NCBI GenBank assembly: GCA_039192165.1
Contig: JBCCXD010000015.1
Coordinates: 1-64,000, forward strand
From: Dinoroseobacter sp039192165
GTDB taxonomy: Bacteria; Pseudomonadota; Alphaproteobacteria; Rhodobacterales; Rhodobacteraceae
Reading direction: 5' to 3'
DNA: 64,000 nucleotides
The notes under the pieces are model-generated. The model saw nothing but the letters and a program-made list of their open reading frames with translations. It searched no databases and was not told the origin of the DNA. Positions 35,910 to 43,919 of the stretch are shown in pieces (positions within the stretch are counted from its first letter, which is position 1; each line of letters opens with the position of its first letter). A program made the translations under genes and the position numbers.

Positions 35910-36787
35910 GGCCAGTGCTTGGCCTGCTCCTTCAGATAGGTGGTAAAGCTCTGCACTTTCGCAGTTCGGTGCAAGTCGACATGTGTGATTAACCAGATCC
36001 GCGACGCCCATTCGTCAAGCGGGTCGCTCAGCGGCACCAGATGCTCATGCTGGGAGGCCTGCCATGCGGTCAAGAAACCAGCTCCGACACCACTGATGAT
36101 CGCGTCACCCGCGGCTCGAATGTCTGAGGCGCGATAAACGATCTGTTCCTGCGGAACATTCTCCTGCATCCAGATCGAAAACGGAGCGCGAGGGTTGTCA
36201 TCCGCATACCCTACAAGGCGGTGTCCCTCGAAATCACCCGATGGGTCGATCGGCCCATGTTTCTTGAGGTATTCCTGCGAACCATAGAACATAACAGTTT
36301 GGGTTTTCAGCGCCTGAACCACATTGTCCGGGTCTTCCGGCTTGTTCCCGGCCCTGATGGCGACATGCGCTTCGCCATACTCCAACCGAAAGACCCGCGT
36401 GTCGGTGAGAAACTTCACCATCAGATCGTCGTTTTCAGCCTGAAACCCTGCTATCACCGGTGCCAGCAAAGGTGAGAATACCTCAAGCGACGTGATAATC
36501 AGCTCTCCTGTGACCTTCGCTCCGTGCCCGTGCAGACGTCCGGAAAGCTGATCAAACTGATCGGCGGTCACCTTGGCGACTTGCAACAGATCCTGACCTG
36601 CATCCGTGGCAGTGTATCCCCGCGCATGGCGCTGAAACAACTTCACGCCGAGCCGCCCTTCCAGACTGTCGATATGGCGAATGACGGTCGCGTGGTGCAC
36701 CCCGAGAACATCCGCTGCCCCGCTCACCGTCCCCAGTCGCGCAACCTGATAGGCGGTCCGTATTTCGTCCCAGTTCTCTATCGGCAT
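35906..36787 (-). CDS. LysR family regulator
   Basis: 293 residues. The HTH (about 1-65) has AYQVARLGTVSGAADVLGVHHATVIRHIDSLEGRLGVKLFQR. The C-terminal periplasmic-binding-like effector domain is of usual length. It is the first gene of a pair with the DMT transporter and diverges from the azoreductase gene 117 bases away, so it may control both. The effector is unknown, possibly a quinone or aromatic compound (inference from the azoreductase). Confidence 0.88.
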   Translation of the reverse strand: MPIENWDEIRTAYQVARLGTVSGAADVLGVHHATVIRHIDSLEGRLGVKLFQRHARGYTATDAGQDLLQVAKVTADQFDQLSGRLHGHGAKVTGELIITSLEVFSPLLAPVIAGFQAENDDLMVKFLTDTRVFRLEYGEAHVAIRAGNKPEDPDNVVQALKTQTVMFYGSQEYLKKHGPIDPSGDFEGHRLVGYADDNPRAPFSIWMQENVPQEQIVYRASDIRAAGDAIISGVGAGFLTAWQASQHEHLVPLSDPLDEWASRIWLITHVDLHRTAKVQSFTTYLKEQAKHWP

Positions 36788-36904
36788 TTATGTGCATCCA
36801 TCAACAAATTTTGTTCGATATTCTCAGTTGTGTGAGATTTTGCAAGAATTAATTTGCGGTACAGCGACACGCAGAACTCACACATCGGCACAAAGGATAT
36901 CGCA

Positions 36905-37483
36905 ATGACCACTGTTCTCCGCATCGATAGCTCGCCACGAAAAGGCCACTCTGTTTCGCGCGATCTTGGGGACAAGATTGTTGCGCGCCTTGGCGCAGAA
37001 AACGTAACCAATCGCGACATTTCCGGTGGTTTACCTGCGGTCGGAGAAGCATGGATCGGCGCCAACTTCACTCCAGCCGCGGACCGTTCCGACACGCAGC
37101 GCAGCGAGCTTTCGCTATCTGACGAGCTGGTCGCGGAACTCCAGGCTGCCGATGTCATCGTTATCTCGCTGCCGATCTGGAATTTCGGGATACCCTCAAC
37201 GCTCAAAGCATGGGTTGACCAGGTGGCCCGCGCAGGCGTCACGTTCAGCTACACCGCAGAAGGCCCGAAAGGACTGCTTGAAGGCAAGCGGGCCGTGCTC
37301 GCCATTGCCTCTGGTGGAACGGAAGTGGGCAGCGAAATCGACTTTGCCACCGATTACATGAAACACGTGCTCGGCTTCATCGGCATCCACGACGTCGAAG
37401 TGGTTGCAGCCGACCGCATGATGGTAGACGCAGACGCCTCAATGGCCAAAGCCAACGCTGCAATCGATGCCATTGCAGCCTAA
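36905..37483 (+). CDS. azoR: FMN-dependent NADH azoreductase/quinone reductase
   Basis: 192-residue flavodoxin-like protein. The phosphate-binding loop is IDSSPRKGHSVSR, the flavin face has LPIWNFGIPSTLKAWVDQVARAG, and the second loop is SGGTEVGS. It reduces azo dyes and quinones with two electrons from NADH; physiological roles are usually quinone detoxification. It diverges from a LysR regulator and ends at a strong terminator. Confidence 0.92.
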   Translation: MTTVLRIDSSPRKGHSVSRDLGDKIVARLGAENVTNRDISGGLPAVGEAWIGANFTPAADRSDTQRSELSLSDELVAELQAADVIVISLPIWNFGIPSTLKAWVDQVARAGVTFSYTAEGPKGLLEGKRAVLAIASGGTEVGSEIDFATDYMKHVLGFIGIHDVEVVAADRMMVDADASMAKANAAIDAIAA

Positions 37484-37491
37484 TCAGAATT

Positions 37492-37518
37492 GAGGGGGCC
37501 AAACGCCCCCTCTTCTTC
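37492..37518 (+). terminator. Rho-independent terminator of azoR
   Basis: GAGGGGGC, a five-base loop, GCCCCCTC followed by TTCTTCTTTG. It starts nine bases after the azoR stop. Confidence 0.85.
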
Positions 37519-37581
37519 TTTGCAAAAATACTCCCGCCGGAGGCATCCTGCCCCGGCAATACTTGACTCCTCCCTTCAAAA

Positions 37582-37728
37582 GCGCGATATGCGCGCCAGT
37601 TTCCGGAGAGCCTGAGCCCTCCGGTCCTATGCCACAGGCAAGGATCGCCACCCGTCAGCGCGTTGCGCCCACGGGTGCTTTTCCGCTTTGGGGCTTGGGA
37701 TTTTGCGCAACCGGGGTCATCTGACCCG
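37582..37728 (+). promoter_or_regulatory. Hairpin-rich leader of ffh
   Basis: Consecutive inverted repeats stand before the ffh start: GCGC/GCGC at 37582-37594, CCGGAG/CTCCGG at 37603-37624, CACCCGT/ACGGGTG at 37649-37677 (with an inner GCGC/GCGC) and GGGTC/GACCC at 37714-37727. The last lies just upstream of the ribosome binding site. This suggests a folded 5' leader able to affect ffh translation. No known RNA family was identified. Confidence 0.4.
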
Positions 37729-37750
37729 AGAGACTGAGAAAGGAACCGAC

Positions 37751-39262
37751 ATGTTCGAAAATCTCTCCGATCGCCTCTCGGGTGTCTTTGACCGTCTGAC
37801 CAAACAAGGTGCGCTGTCCGAAGCCGACGTCTCGACCGCGCTTCGCGAAGTGCGTGTCGCCCTTCTCGAAGCCGACGTTTCCCTGCCAGTCGCCCGCGAC
37901 TTCATCAAGGCGGTGCAGGAAAAGGCGACAGGTCAGGCTGTCACCAAATCCGTCACTCCCGGCCAGCAAGTCGTTAAAATCGTGCATGACGAACTTGTCC
38001 ATGTTTTGAAGGGTGATGAAGACCCCGGCGCACTGAAAATCGATAACCCGCCTGCCCCGATCCTGATGGTCGGCCTGCAAGGCGGCGGCAAAACCACCAC
38101 CACCGCCAAAATCGCCAAACGCCTGAAGGAACGCGAGGGCAAAAAGGTCCTGATGGCCTCGCTCGATGTGAACCGCCCGGCAGCGATGGAACAGCTCCAG
38201 ATACTGGGCGTTCAGATCGGTGTCGACACGCTACCGATCGTCAAAGGCGAAGATCCGGTCGCCATCGCCAAACGTACCAAAACACAGGCCTCGCTTGGCG
38301 GGTACGACGTTTACCTGCTCGATACCGCTGGCCGCTTGTCCATCGACGAGGAACTCATGGCGCAGGTTGAGGCCGTGCGCGATGTTGCCAACCCCCGCGA
38401 AACACTGCTGGTCGTGGACGGCCTGACCGGTCAGGACGCCGTGCACACAGCCGAGAACTTCGACGAACGCATCGGCATCTCCGGGGTGGTCCTGACCCGT
38501 ATGGACGGCGACGGCCGCGGCGGTGCTGCCCTGTCAATGCGCGCCATCACCGGCCGCCCGATCCGCTTCGTGGGTCTCGGCGAGAAGATGGACGCGCTGG
38601 AAACCTTCGAGCCTGAGCGTATCGCGGGCCGCATCCTCGGCATGGGCGACATCGTCGCGCTGGTCGAGAAGGCACAAGAAACCATCGAGATGGAACAGGC
38701 CGAGCGCATGATGAAGCGCTTTCAAAAAGGCCAGTTCAATATGAACGATCTGCGCGGCCAGCTCGAGCAGATGGAAAAGATGGGCGGCGTCGAAGGCCTG
38801 ATGGGCATGATGCCGGGCATGAACAAAATGAAGGGCAAGCTCGATCAGGCTGGCTTCGACGATAAGGTCATCCGTCGCCAGATCGCGCTGATCCAATCCA
38901 TGACCAAGCGGGAGCGCGCCAACCCTGCGGTGTTGCAAGCCTCTCGCAAAAAACGGATCGCCAAGGGCGCAGGGATGGAAGTGAGCGAGCTCAACAAGCT
39001 TCTGAAAATGCATCGCCAGATGGCCGATGCGATGAAGAAGATGGGCAAAATGGGCAAGAAAGGCATGCTGCGGAACATGGGCGCACTCATGGGCGGTAAG
39101 GGCGGCATGCCAGCGGGAATGCCCGTAGATATGGGTGGCATGAACCCGGCCGATCTGGAGAAGGCCGCAAAAGCCATGGGCAAAATGCCCGGCGGTGGCC
39201 TGCCAGGCCTTGGCGGTGGCAGCCTGCCCCCGGGCCTCAGCGGGTTCGGCAAGAAAAAGTAA
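37751..39262 (+). CDS. ffh: Signal recognition particle protein Ffh
   Basis: 503 residues. The N domain is about 1-90. The GTPase domain is about 95-300, with GLQGGGKTTTTAKIA (P-loop), DTAGRLSIDEELM and TRMDGDGRGGAAL. The methionine-rich M domain (about 330-440), which binds 4.5S RNA and signal sequences, is followed by a long Gly/Met/Pro tail. Ffh targets membrane proteins to FtsY and the translocon. An AAAGGA site precedes the ATG. The gene leads a chain of stop/start overlaps into four GNAT genes. Confidence 0.97.
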   Translation: MFENLSDRLSGVFDRLTKQGALSEADVSTALREVRVALLEADVSLPVARDFIKAVQEKATGQAVTKSVTPGQQVVKIVHDELVHVLKGDEDPGALKIDNPPAPILMVGLQGGGKTTTTAKIAKRLKEREGKKVLMASLDVNRPAAMEQLQILGVQIGVDTLPIVKGEDPVAIAKRTKTQASLGGYDVYLLDTAGRLSIDEELMAQVEAVRDVANPRETLLVVDGLTGQDAVHTAENFDERIGISGVVLTRMDGDGRGGAALSMRAITGRPIRFVGLGEKMDALETFEPERIAGRILGMGDIVALVEKAQETIEMEQAERMMKRFQKGQFNMNDLRGQLEQMEKMGGVEGLMGMMPGMNKMKGKLDQAGFDDKVIRRQIALIQSMTKRERANPAVLQASRKKRIAKGAGMEVSELNKLLKMHRQMADAMKKMGKMGKKGMLRNMGALMGGKGGMPAGMPVDMGGMNPADLEKAAKAMGKMPGGGLPGLGGGSLPPGLSGFGKKK

Positions 39263-39840
39263 TGACCCGGACAAGTGCGCATATCCGCGATCTTTCGCCC
39301 ATGGCGGTCCCGGTATCTCCGGCGGCGATGGCGCGGGCGCGAGATATGGCGAAGACTATTCCATCGCTTAAGACGGCTCGATTGACCCTGCGCCCACCGC
39401 AGCTTGCCGATTTCGGCGCCTATGCGCAGATCGTCTGCACCGGGCGCGGCCGATTTGTCGGCGGTCCAATGACGGGCGAGGACGCGTGGGACGATTTCGC
39501 CCGTATGGTCGCCACGTGGCCGCTGCGAGGACACGGTGTTTGGGCCGTCAGCCGCAATGAAACCGTTATGGGCTTCGTCCTCATCGGCTGCGAGCCGGGC
39601 GATCGCGCTCACGAGCTTGGATTCCTGTTCCTTGCGGAGGGCGAAGGCAACGGCTACGCGTACGAAGCGGCTTCAGCCGCGCGCGACTTCGCGCATGACA
39701 CGCTCGGTCTCCAGGAACTCGTCAGTTATTGCGACCCTGCTAATACGCGGGCGGCGTCTCTCGCCGAACGCTTGGGCGGCACCGAGTCTGAAACGATCGA
39801 TGGGTTCACCTGCTACCGCTATTGGGGGTCGGTGCAGTGA
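39262..39840 (+). CDS. GNAT acetyltransferase 1 (RimJ/RimL type)
   Basis: 192 residues. The Acetyltransf_3 pattern starts at TARLTLRPPQLADFGAY. The motif WPLRGHGVWAV leads into the beta-strand core, and EGEGNGYAYEAASAARDF is the acetyl-CoA loop. It overlaps the ffh stop (TAATG) and could be translated by coupling. Substrate unknown; relatives modify ribosomal or other protein N-termini, amino acids or antibiotics. Confidence 0.9.
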   Translation: MTRTSAHIRDLSPMAVPVSPAAMARARDMAKTIPSLKTARLTLRPPQLADFGAYAQIVCTGRGRFVGGPMTGEDAWDDFARMVATWPLRGHGVWAVSRNETVMGFVLIGCEPGDRAHELGFLFLAEGEGNGYAYEAASAARDFAHDTLGLQELVSYCDPANTRAASLAERLGGTESETIDGFTCYRYWGSVQ

Positions 39841-40391
39841 TGCCTTTCACCGATCTGAAGACCTGTCCTTTGCGCTCTGAGGCGCCCCGCCTGACAGATG
39901 GTGACGTCACCTTGCGCCCACACGTGCTTCAGGACTTCGCGGATGCGTGGGAGTTCTACCAAACCACCGATCGCGCAGGTTTTATCGGTGCTCCGGATAC
40001 GCCAACCAAACTCTGGTATGGATTGAGCTCTGAAATAGTATCGTGGCAGCTGCGTGGTTTCGGCTCATGGGCAATTCTCTTTGGTGATCAGTTCGCGGGC
40101 CAAGTTGCTGTGACCCAACCACCGCATTTCCCGGAGATCGAGATCGGTTGGACCCTACTTGACGGCTTCGAGGGACGTAGTATTGCCAGTCGCGCGGCAC
40201 AGATTGCTCTCGACTGGGTGTGGAGCGAAACCGATCTAACGACACTCGTCAGCTACATCACCCCGGAAAACGAACGCTCGCGGAAGCTGGCAGAGCGACT
40301 GGGCGCTGCGCAAGACCCGAACGCGCCGTTGCCCACAGGCGAGTCGCCGGAAGAAACGGTTGTCTACCGTCACCGGAGGCCGCCGCAGTAA
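39840..40391 (+). CDS. GNAT acetyltransferase 2 (RimJ/RimL type)
   Basis: 183 residues, paralogue of its neighbours. It has LTDGDVTLRPHVLQDFADAW and the WQLRGFGSWAI motif, but the acetyl-CoA loop reads EGRSIASRAAQIAL, without the usual glycine pair seen in copies 1, 3 and 4. Its activity may therefore differ or be weakened. TGATG start overlap with copy 1. Confidence 0.88.
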   Translation: MPFTDLKTCPLRSEAPRLTDGDVTLRPHVLQDFADAWEFYQTTDRAGFIGAPDTPTKLWYGLSSEIVSWQLRGFGSWAILFGDQFAGQVAVTQPPHFPEIEIGWTLLDGFEGRSIASRAAQIALDWVWSETDLTTLVSYITPENERSRKLAERLGAAQDPNAPLPTGESPEETVVYRHRRPPQ

Positions 40392-40915
40392 TGGCAACGC
40401 TCATCAAGATTCCAACGCTCGAGACCGAGCGCCTGCGCCTCAGGTCTCCGATGCCCAACGACGAAGCAGCTTATGGTGCATTCCTCGAAAGCCCTCGTTC
40501 TGCGGGTGTCGGCGGGCCGTTCAAAGCTGCGGACGCGCATGCCCGCCTGATGACACTGGTCGGCCATTGGCATCTGCGCGGATATGGCAGATGGATGATC
40601 GCCGACAAGGCAACAGACACACCGTTGGGTATCACCGGGCCATATTTTCCCAATGACTGGCCTGAACCCGAGATTGCGTGGACCCTGTTTGAAGGGGCTG
40701 AAGGGCGCGGCTACGCGCTCGAAGCTGCCTATGCCGCCCGCAAATATGCCTACGACGTGTTGGACTGGGACACGGTAGTCAGCCTGATCCTGCCCGGCAA
40801 CACGCGCTCCGAGGTTCTGGCGGCGAAACTCGGCTGCGTGCAAGACGGCGTGTTCGAACACGGGCAGTACGGCACAATGAACATCTGGCGGCATCCCGCG
40901 CCGGAGGCCGTGTAA
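40391..40915 (+). CDS. GNAT acetyltransferase 3 (RimJ/RimL type)
   Basis: 174 residues with LETERLRLRSPMPNDEAAY, WHLRGYGRWMI and the acetyl-CoA loop EGRGYALEAAYAARKY. The start overlaps the previous stop (TAATG). A longer in-frame extension upstream lies inside copy 2 and was rejected. Confidence 0.9.
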   Translation: MATLIKIPTLETERLRLRSPMPNDEAAYGAFLESPRSAGVGGPFKAADAHARLMTLVGHWHLRGYGRWMIADKATDTPLGITGPYFPNDWPEPEIAWTLFEGAEGRGYALEAAYAARKYAYDVLDWDTVVSLILPGNTRSEVLAAKLGCVQDGVFEHGQYGTMNIWRHPAPEAV

Positions 40916-41520
40916 TGGGTCACCGCGACATCCCAGTTCTGGAAACCAAGCGTCTGGTCTTGCGCGGCCCGGACCCAGAGGATTATCCGAACTTTAAGGC
41001 AACCTTCGCCTCTTATCGCTCCCGCTTCATGGGTGGGCCGCTCAACCCATATGAAATCTGGATGCTCTATGCCGCCGAAATCGGGCATTGGGAGATCCGT
41101 GGCTTTGGCATGTGGATGATCCACGACAAGACAACGGACGAAACTTACGGAATGGCGGGTGGATGGCAGCCCGCCAAATGGCCAGAGCGTGAAATCGCCT
41201 GGATCATCTGGCCGGAGAAGTCGGGCCATGGCTACGCGCTGGAGGCCACACACGCCTGCCGTTCGTATTTTTATGCAACACAGGGCTGGGATGGCGCGGT
41301 TAGCTATCTCGACCCTAAGGATCTTGATTCTATCCGTCTCGCAGAGCGGCTTGGCGCCACCAAAGACAAAGAGGCTGCCACCGTCGATGGCCATGATGTG
41401 GTCTACCGTCACCCGAGCCCGGAGGCACTGCGCAACACGCAACTGGCGCACGGCATCGAGATGGAAATCAGCCACTATGCCGACCCGCTCTTCAAACCGA
41501 AAGGCTTCCCCCTTGACTGA
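40915..41520 (+). CDS. GNAT acetyltransferase 4 (RimJ/RimL type)
   Basis: 201 residues with LETKRLVLRGPDPEDY, WEIRGFGMWMI and the acetyl-CoA loop SGHGYALEATHACRSY. It has a C-terminal extension of about 25 residues (MEISHYADPLFKPKG). TAATG overlap with copy 3; its end overlaps the chorismate mutase start by eight bases. Confidence 0.9.
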   Translation: MGHRDIPVLETKRLVLRGPDPEDYPNFKATFASYRSRFMGGPLNPYEIWMLYAAEIGHWEIRGFGMWMIHDKTTDETYGMAGGWQPAKWPEREIAWIIWPEKSGHGYALEATHACRSYFYATQGWDGAVSYLDPKDLDSIRLAERLGATKDKEAATVDGHDVVYRHPSPEALRNTQLAHGIEMEISHYADPLFKPKGFPLD

Positions 41521-41821
41521 TCTCGCTCCCGATCCCGTTTCCCGCGCGGCACAGGTCCTGGCGGAGCATCGCGACAGCATAGATCGGCTGGATGCGATCC
41601 TCGTCTTTACACTGGCCGAGCGCTTCAAGCACACGCAAGCCGTGGGAGAACTCAAGGCGGAACACGACCTTCCACCGTCCGATCCGAGTCGCGAAGCCGC
41701 GCAGATCGAACGCCTCGAAGACCTGGCGAAACGAGCCGATCTCGACCCCGATTTCGCCAAAGCATTCCTGAGGTTCATCATTCAGGAAGTCATACAACAC
41801 CACAAGAAACATCAATCATGA
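41513..41821 (+). CDS. Chorismate mutase (AroQ type)
   Basis: A 102-residue all-helical enzyme converting chorismate to prephenate for Phe and Tyr synthesis. Family residues include HRDSIDRLDAILVFTLAERFKHTQAVGELKAEHDLPPSDPSREAAQ (active-site Arg, Lys and Arg) and the C-terminal FIIQEVIQHH. I chose a TTG start, eight bases inside copy 4 of the GNAT genes. A chorismate mutase just before rpsP is the common Rhodobacterales arrangement. Confidence 0.85.
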   Translation: MTDLAPDPVSRAAQVLAEHRDSIDRLDAILVFTLAERFKHTQAVGELKAEHDLPPSDPSREAAQIERLEDLAKRADLDPDFAKAFLRFIIQEVIQHHKKHQS

Positions 41822-41872
41822 CAGAGACTTGGGCCTGATAGCCCATCTAGAGAAGCCAAGGAGAACAATAAA

Positions 41873-42298
41873 ATGGCAATGAAAATTCGTCTCGCTCGCG
41901 GCGGTTCCAAAAAGCGCCCATTCTATCGCGTTGTTGCTGCGGACAGCCGCATGCCACGGGATGGCCGCTTCATTGAGAAGCTAGGTACCTACAATCCCCT
42001 TCTGCCGAAGGACAGCGAAGAGCGCGTTAAACTGAACATGGAGCGCATCCAGTACTGGCTCGATCAGGGCGCGCAGCCAACCGACCGCGTGTCCCGCTTC
42101 CTCGAGGCTGCGGGCACTCTGGAGAAGAAAGAACGCAACAACCCGAAGAAAGCTGAACCTGGCAAAAAGGCTCAGGAGCGGGCTGAAGAAAAAGCCTCTA
42201 AAGCAGCAGAAGCGTCTGAAGCCGCTGCCGAAGAGGCGGAGGCTCCTGCAGACGAAGCGCCTGCCGAAGAGGCTGCCGAGGAAACTGCAGCGGAGTAA
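41873..42298 (+). CDS. rpsP: Ribosomal protein S16
   Basis: 141 residues. The S16 core (1-80) has KIRLARGGSKKRPFYRVVAADSR and the RFIEKLGTYNPL and AQPTDRVSRFL segments. It is followed by a 55-residue Lys/Glu/Ala-rich acidic tail, usual in alphaproteobacteria. SD AAGGAG. The gene is followed by an unusually long spacer before rimM. Confidence 0.96.
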   Translation: MAMKIRLARGGSKKRPFYRVVAADSRMPRDGRFIEKLGTYNPLLPKDSEERVKLNMERIQYWLDQGAQPTDRVSRFLEAAGTLEKKERNNPKKAEPGKKAQERAEEKASKAAEASEAAAEEAEAPADEAPAEEAAEETAAE

Positions 42299-42641
42299 TC
42301 CGCCGCAGCTTCTGCTTGATTGCCTGTACGATCTTGTGCGCTTCGGGCAAAGCGGCTGAGAGCACTCAGGTTGCGGCGTTATTTGCGCCGCATTCAATCT
42401 GAAACGGGATTCTGCGACGTTCTGATAGGATACCTTAGCGAAATCCCGTTGCCCGACGCTCGAGGCCACCGGGTCGCTCGTACGATTTGCGGGTCGCCTT
42501 TACTTTGGTGTCGACAGCTGTGCTTTCGCAACCCAAAGCGGATCCAGACGTACGCCTGGGCAAGAAAGGCGCGGACAGCACAGCGAATTAGCTACGCAAA
42601 TGGGTTCTGATGACTGACCAAGCATCACAGGAAAGGTAACC
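42299..42641. other. rpsP-rimM spacer
   Basis: 343 bases with no convincing gene; a frame of about 96 codons on the plus strand has no family pattern. It holds an inverted repeat, TGCGGCG-N7-CGCCGCA at 42372-42392, with no T-run. It might be an attenuator or processing site. rimM probably has its own promoter here. Confidence 0.45.
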
Positions 42642-43160
42642 ATGAAAGACAAGGTGTGCGTCGGCGCCATCGCTGGTGCCTTTGGGGTCAAGGGCGAGAT
42701 ACGTCTGAAGAGCTTCTGTGCTGAGCCTGAGGATATTGCGAATTACGTGCCGCTTTCGTTCGAAGACGGAAGGCGGGTGAGCTTGCGACTAACCGGGCAA
42801 ATAAAGAACGGATTGTCGGCGCGCCTCGATATTGTGCGCACCAAGGAGCAGGCGGACAAACTCAAGGGCACACGTATTTATGCAGACCGCAGTGCTTTGC
42901 CTCATTTGCCGGATGATGAATATTACCACACAGATCTGGTGGGTCTTGAGGTTGTGGACACAGGCGGCACGGTTCTGGGTCAGGTGGCGGCGGTACACAA
43001 CCACGGCGCCGGAGACCTATTGGAAGTGCGCGGCGCCGCGTTGAAGGGGTCCGCTCTGCTGCCATTTACGGTGGAGTCGGTACCGACCGTAGATCTTACG
43101 ACCAAGCGCATCGTCACTGACCCACCCGAGGGCGTTTTCACGTTCAAGTCGGAAGACTAG
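42642..43160 (+). CDS. rimM: 16S rRNA processing protein RimM
   Basis: 172 residues. The N-terminal RimM domain starts VCVGAIAGAFGVKGEIRLKSF, with KGTRIYADRSALPHLPDDEYYHTDLVGLEV in the middle, and a PRC-barrel closes the C-terminus. It assists maturation of the 30S head by binding S19. A GGAAAGG site precedes the start. trmD and rplS, usually next, are absent here. Confidence 0.95.
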   Translation: MKDKVCVGAIAGAFGVKGEIRLKSFCAEPEDIANYVPLSFEDGRRVSLRLTGQIKNGLSARLDIVRTKEQADKLKGTRIYADRSALPHLPDDEYYHTDLVGLEVVDTGGTVLGQVAAVHNHGAGDLLEVRGAALKGSALLPFTVESVPTVDLTTKRIVTDPPEGVFTFKSED

Positions 43161-43224
43161 CGTCCTGCTCTCGGGGCGGGAGAGCCCAGGCCAATCGAAG
43201 CCTGCGCATCGATGGAGCACCTTC

Positions 43225-43914
43225 ATGTCAGACTATTCCCGCTATGCGATTTATCTGGTTCCGGACGAAAGCGCTCTGTCTAGATTTGGCGCAGAGTTTC
43301 TAGGCTGGGATATCGCGCGGGGTACCATTTCGACACAAATGCAGATGCTGGAGCTGCCTCGCCCAATCACCGAAATCACTGCCAGACCTCGCAAATACGG
43401 ATTCCACGGAACGATCAAAGCTCCGATGCGTCTCGCAAAAGGCCGAGATGAAGCAGAGCTAGTGCGGGTGTGTCATACGCTGATGGCTACCGAGGAAGTT
43501 TTCGCGGTCGAAAGGCTCCGGCTGGCGAGGCTTGGCAGCTTTCTCGCATTGGTACCGGCAACCGATACAAGCAAGCTGGAGGCCCTCGCTCGGCGTGTTT
43601 TGGAGGGCTTGGAGCCGTTTCGCGCGCCGATGACAAAAGCTGAGCGCGCGCGTCGCAATCCCGACAGGTTGTCGGATCAACAAAGACATCTCCTCGATCG
43701 CTGGGGATATCCCTATGTATTGGAGGAGTTCCGGTTTCACATGACCCTGACCGGTCCTCTGAGCCATGCGGAGGCCAGACTGACAGAGATAGCACTGGCG
43801 CCGCTGTTGCGCCCCATCCTTGCCGAACCGCTAAAGGTCGCATCGCTTTGTATCTGCGGCGAGCGGTCAGATGGACATTTCGAAGTCGTCGAACGCGTGC
43901 CTCTCCGCGCTTAG
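43225..43914 (+). CDS. DUF1045 protein, 2H phosphodiesterase-like
   Basis: 229 residues. Two H-x-T motifs, FHGTIKAPM at about 57 and FHMTLTGPL at about 173, define the 2H phosphoesterase fold. The family is annotated as phosphonate metabolism-associated because it often sits beside phn genes, but no phn gene is here. Possible role: cyclic nucleotide or tRNA-splicing-like phosphodiester hydrolysis. Start has GGAG upstream. Confidence 0.85.
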   Translation: MSDYSRYAIYLVPDESALSRFGAEFLGWDIARGTISTQMQMLELPRPITEITARPRKYGFHGTIKAPMRLAKGRDEAELVRVCHTLMATEEVFAVERLRLARLGSFLALVPATDTSKLEALARRVLEGLEPFRAPMTKAERARRNPDRLSDQQRHLLDRWGYPYVLEEFRFHMTLTGPLSHAEARLTEIALAPLLRPILAEPLKVASLCICGERSDGHFEVVERVPLRA

Positions 43915-43919
43915 TTTCG

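Noticed and set aside
37484..37750. Possible 4.5S SRP RNA next to ffh
   Set aside because: The hairpins lack the conserved GGAAG tetraloop and internal loops of the SRP RNA.
42372..42392. GC hairpin as an intrinsic terminator after rpsP
   Set aside because: No run of T follows, so only an inverted repeat is reported within the spacer.
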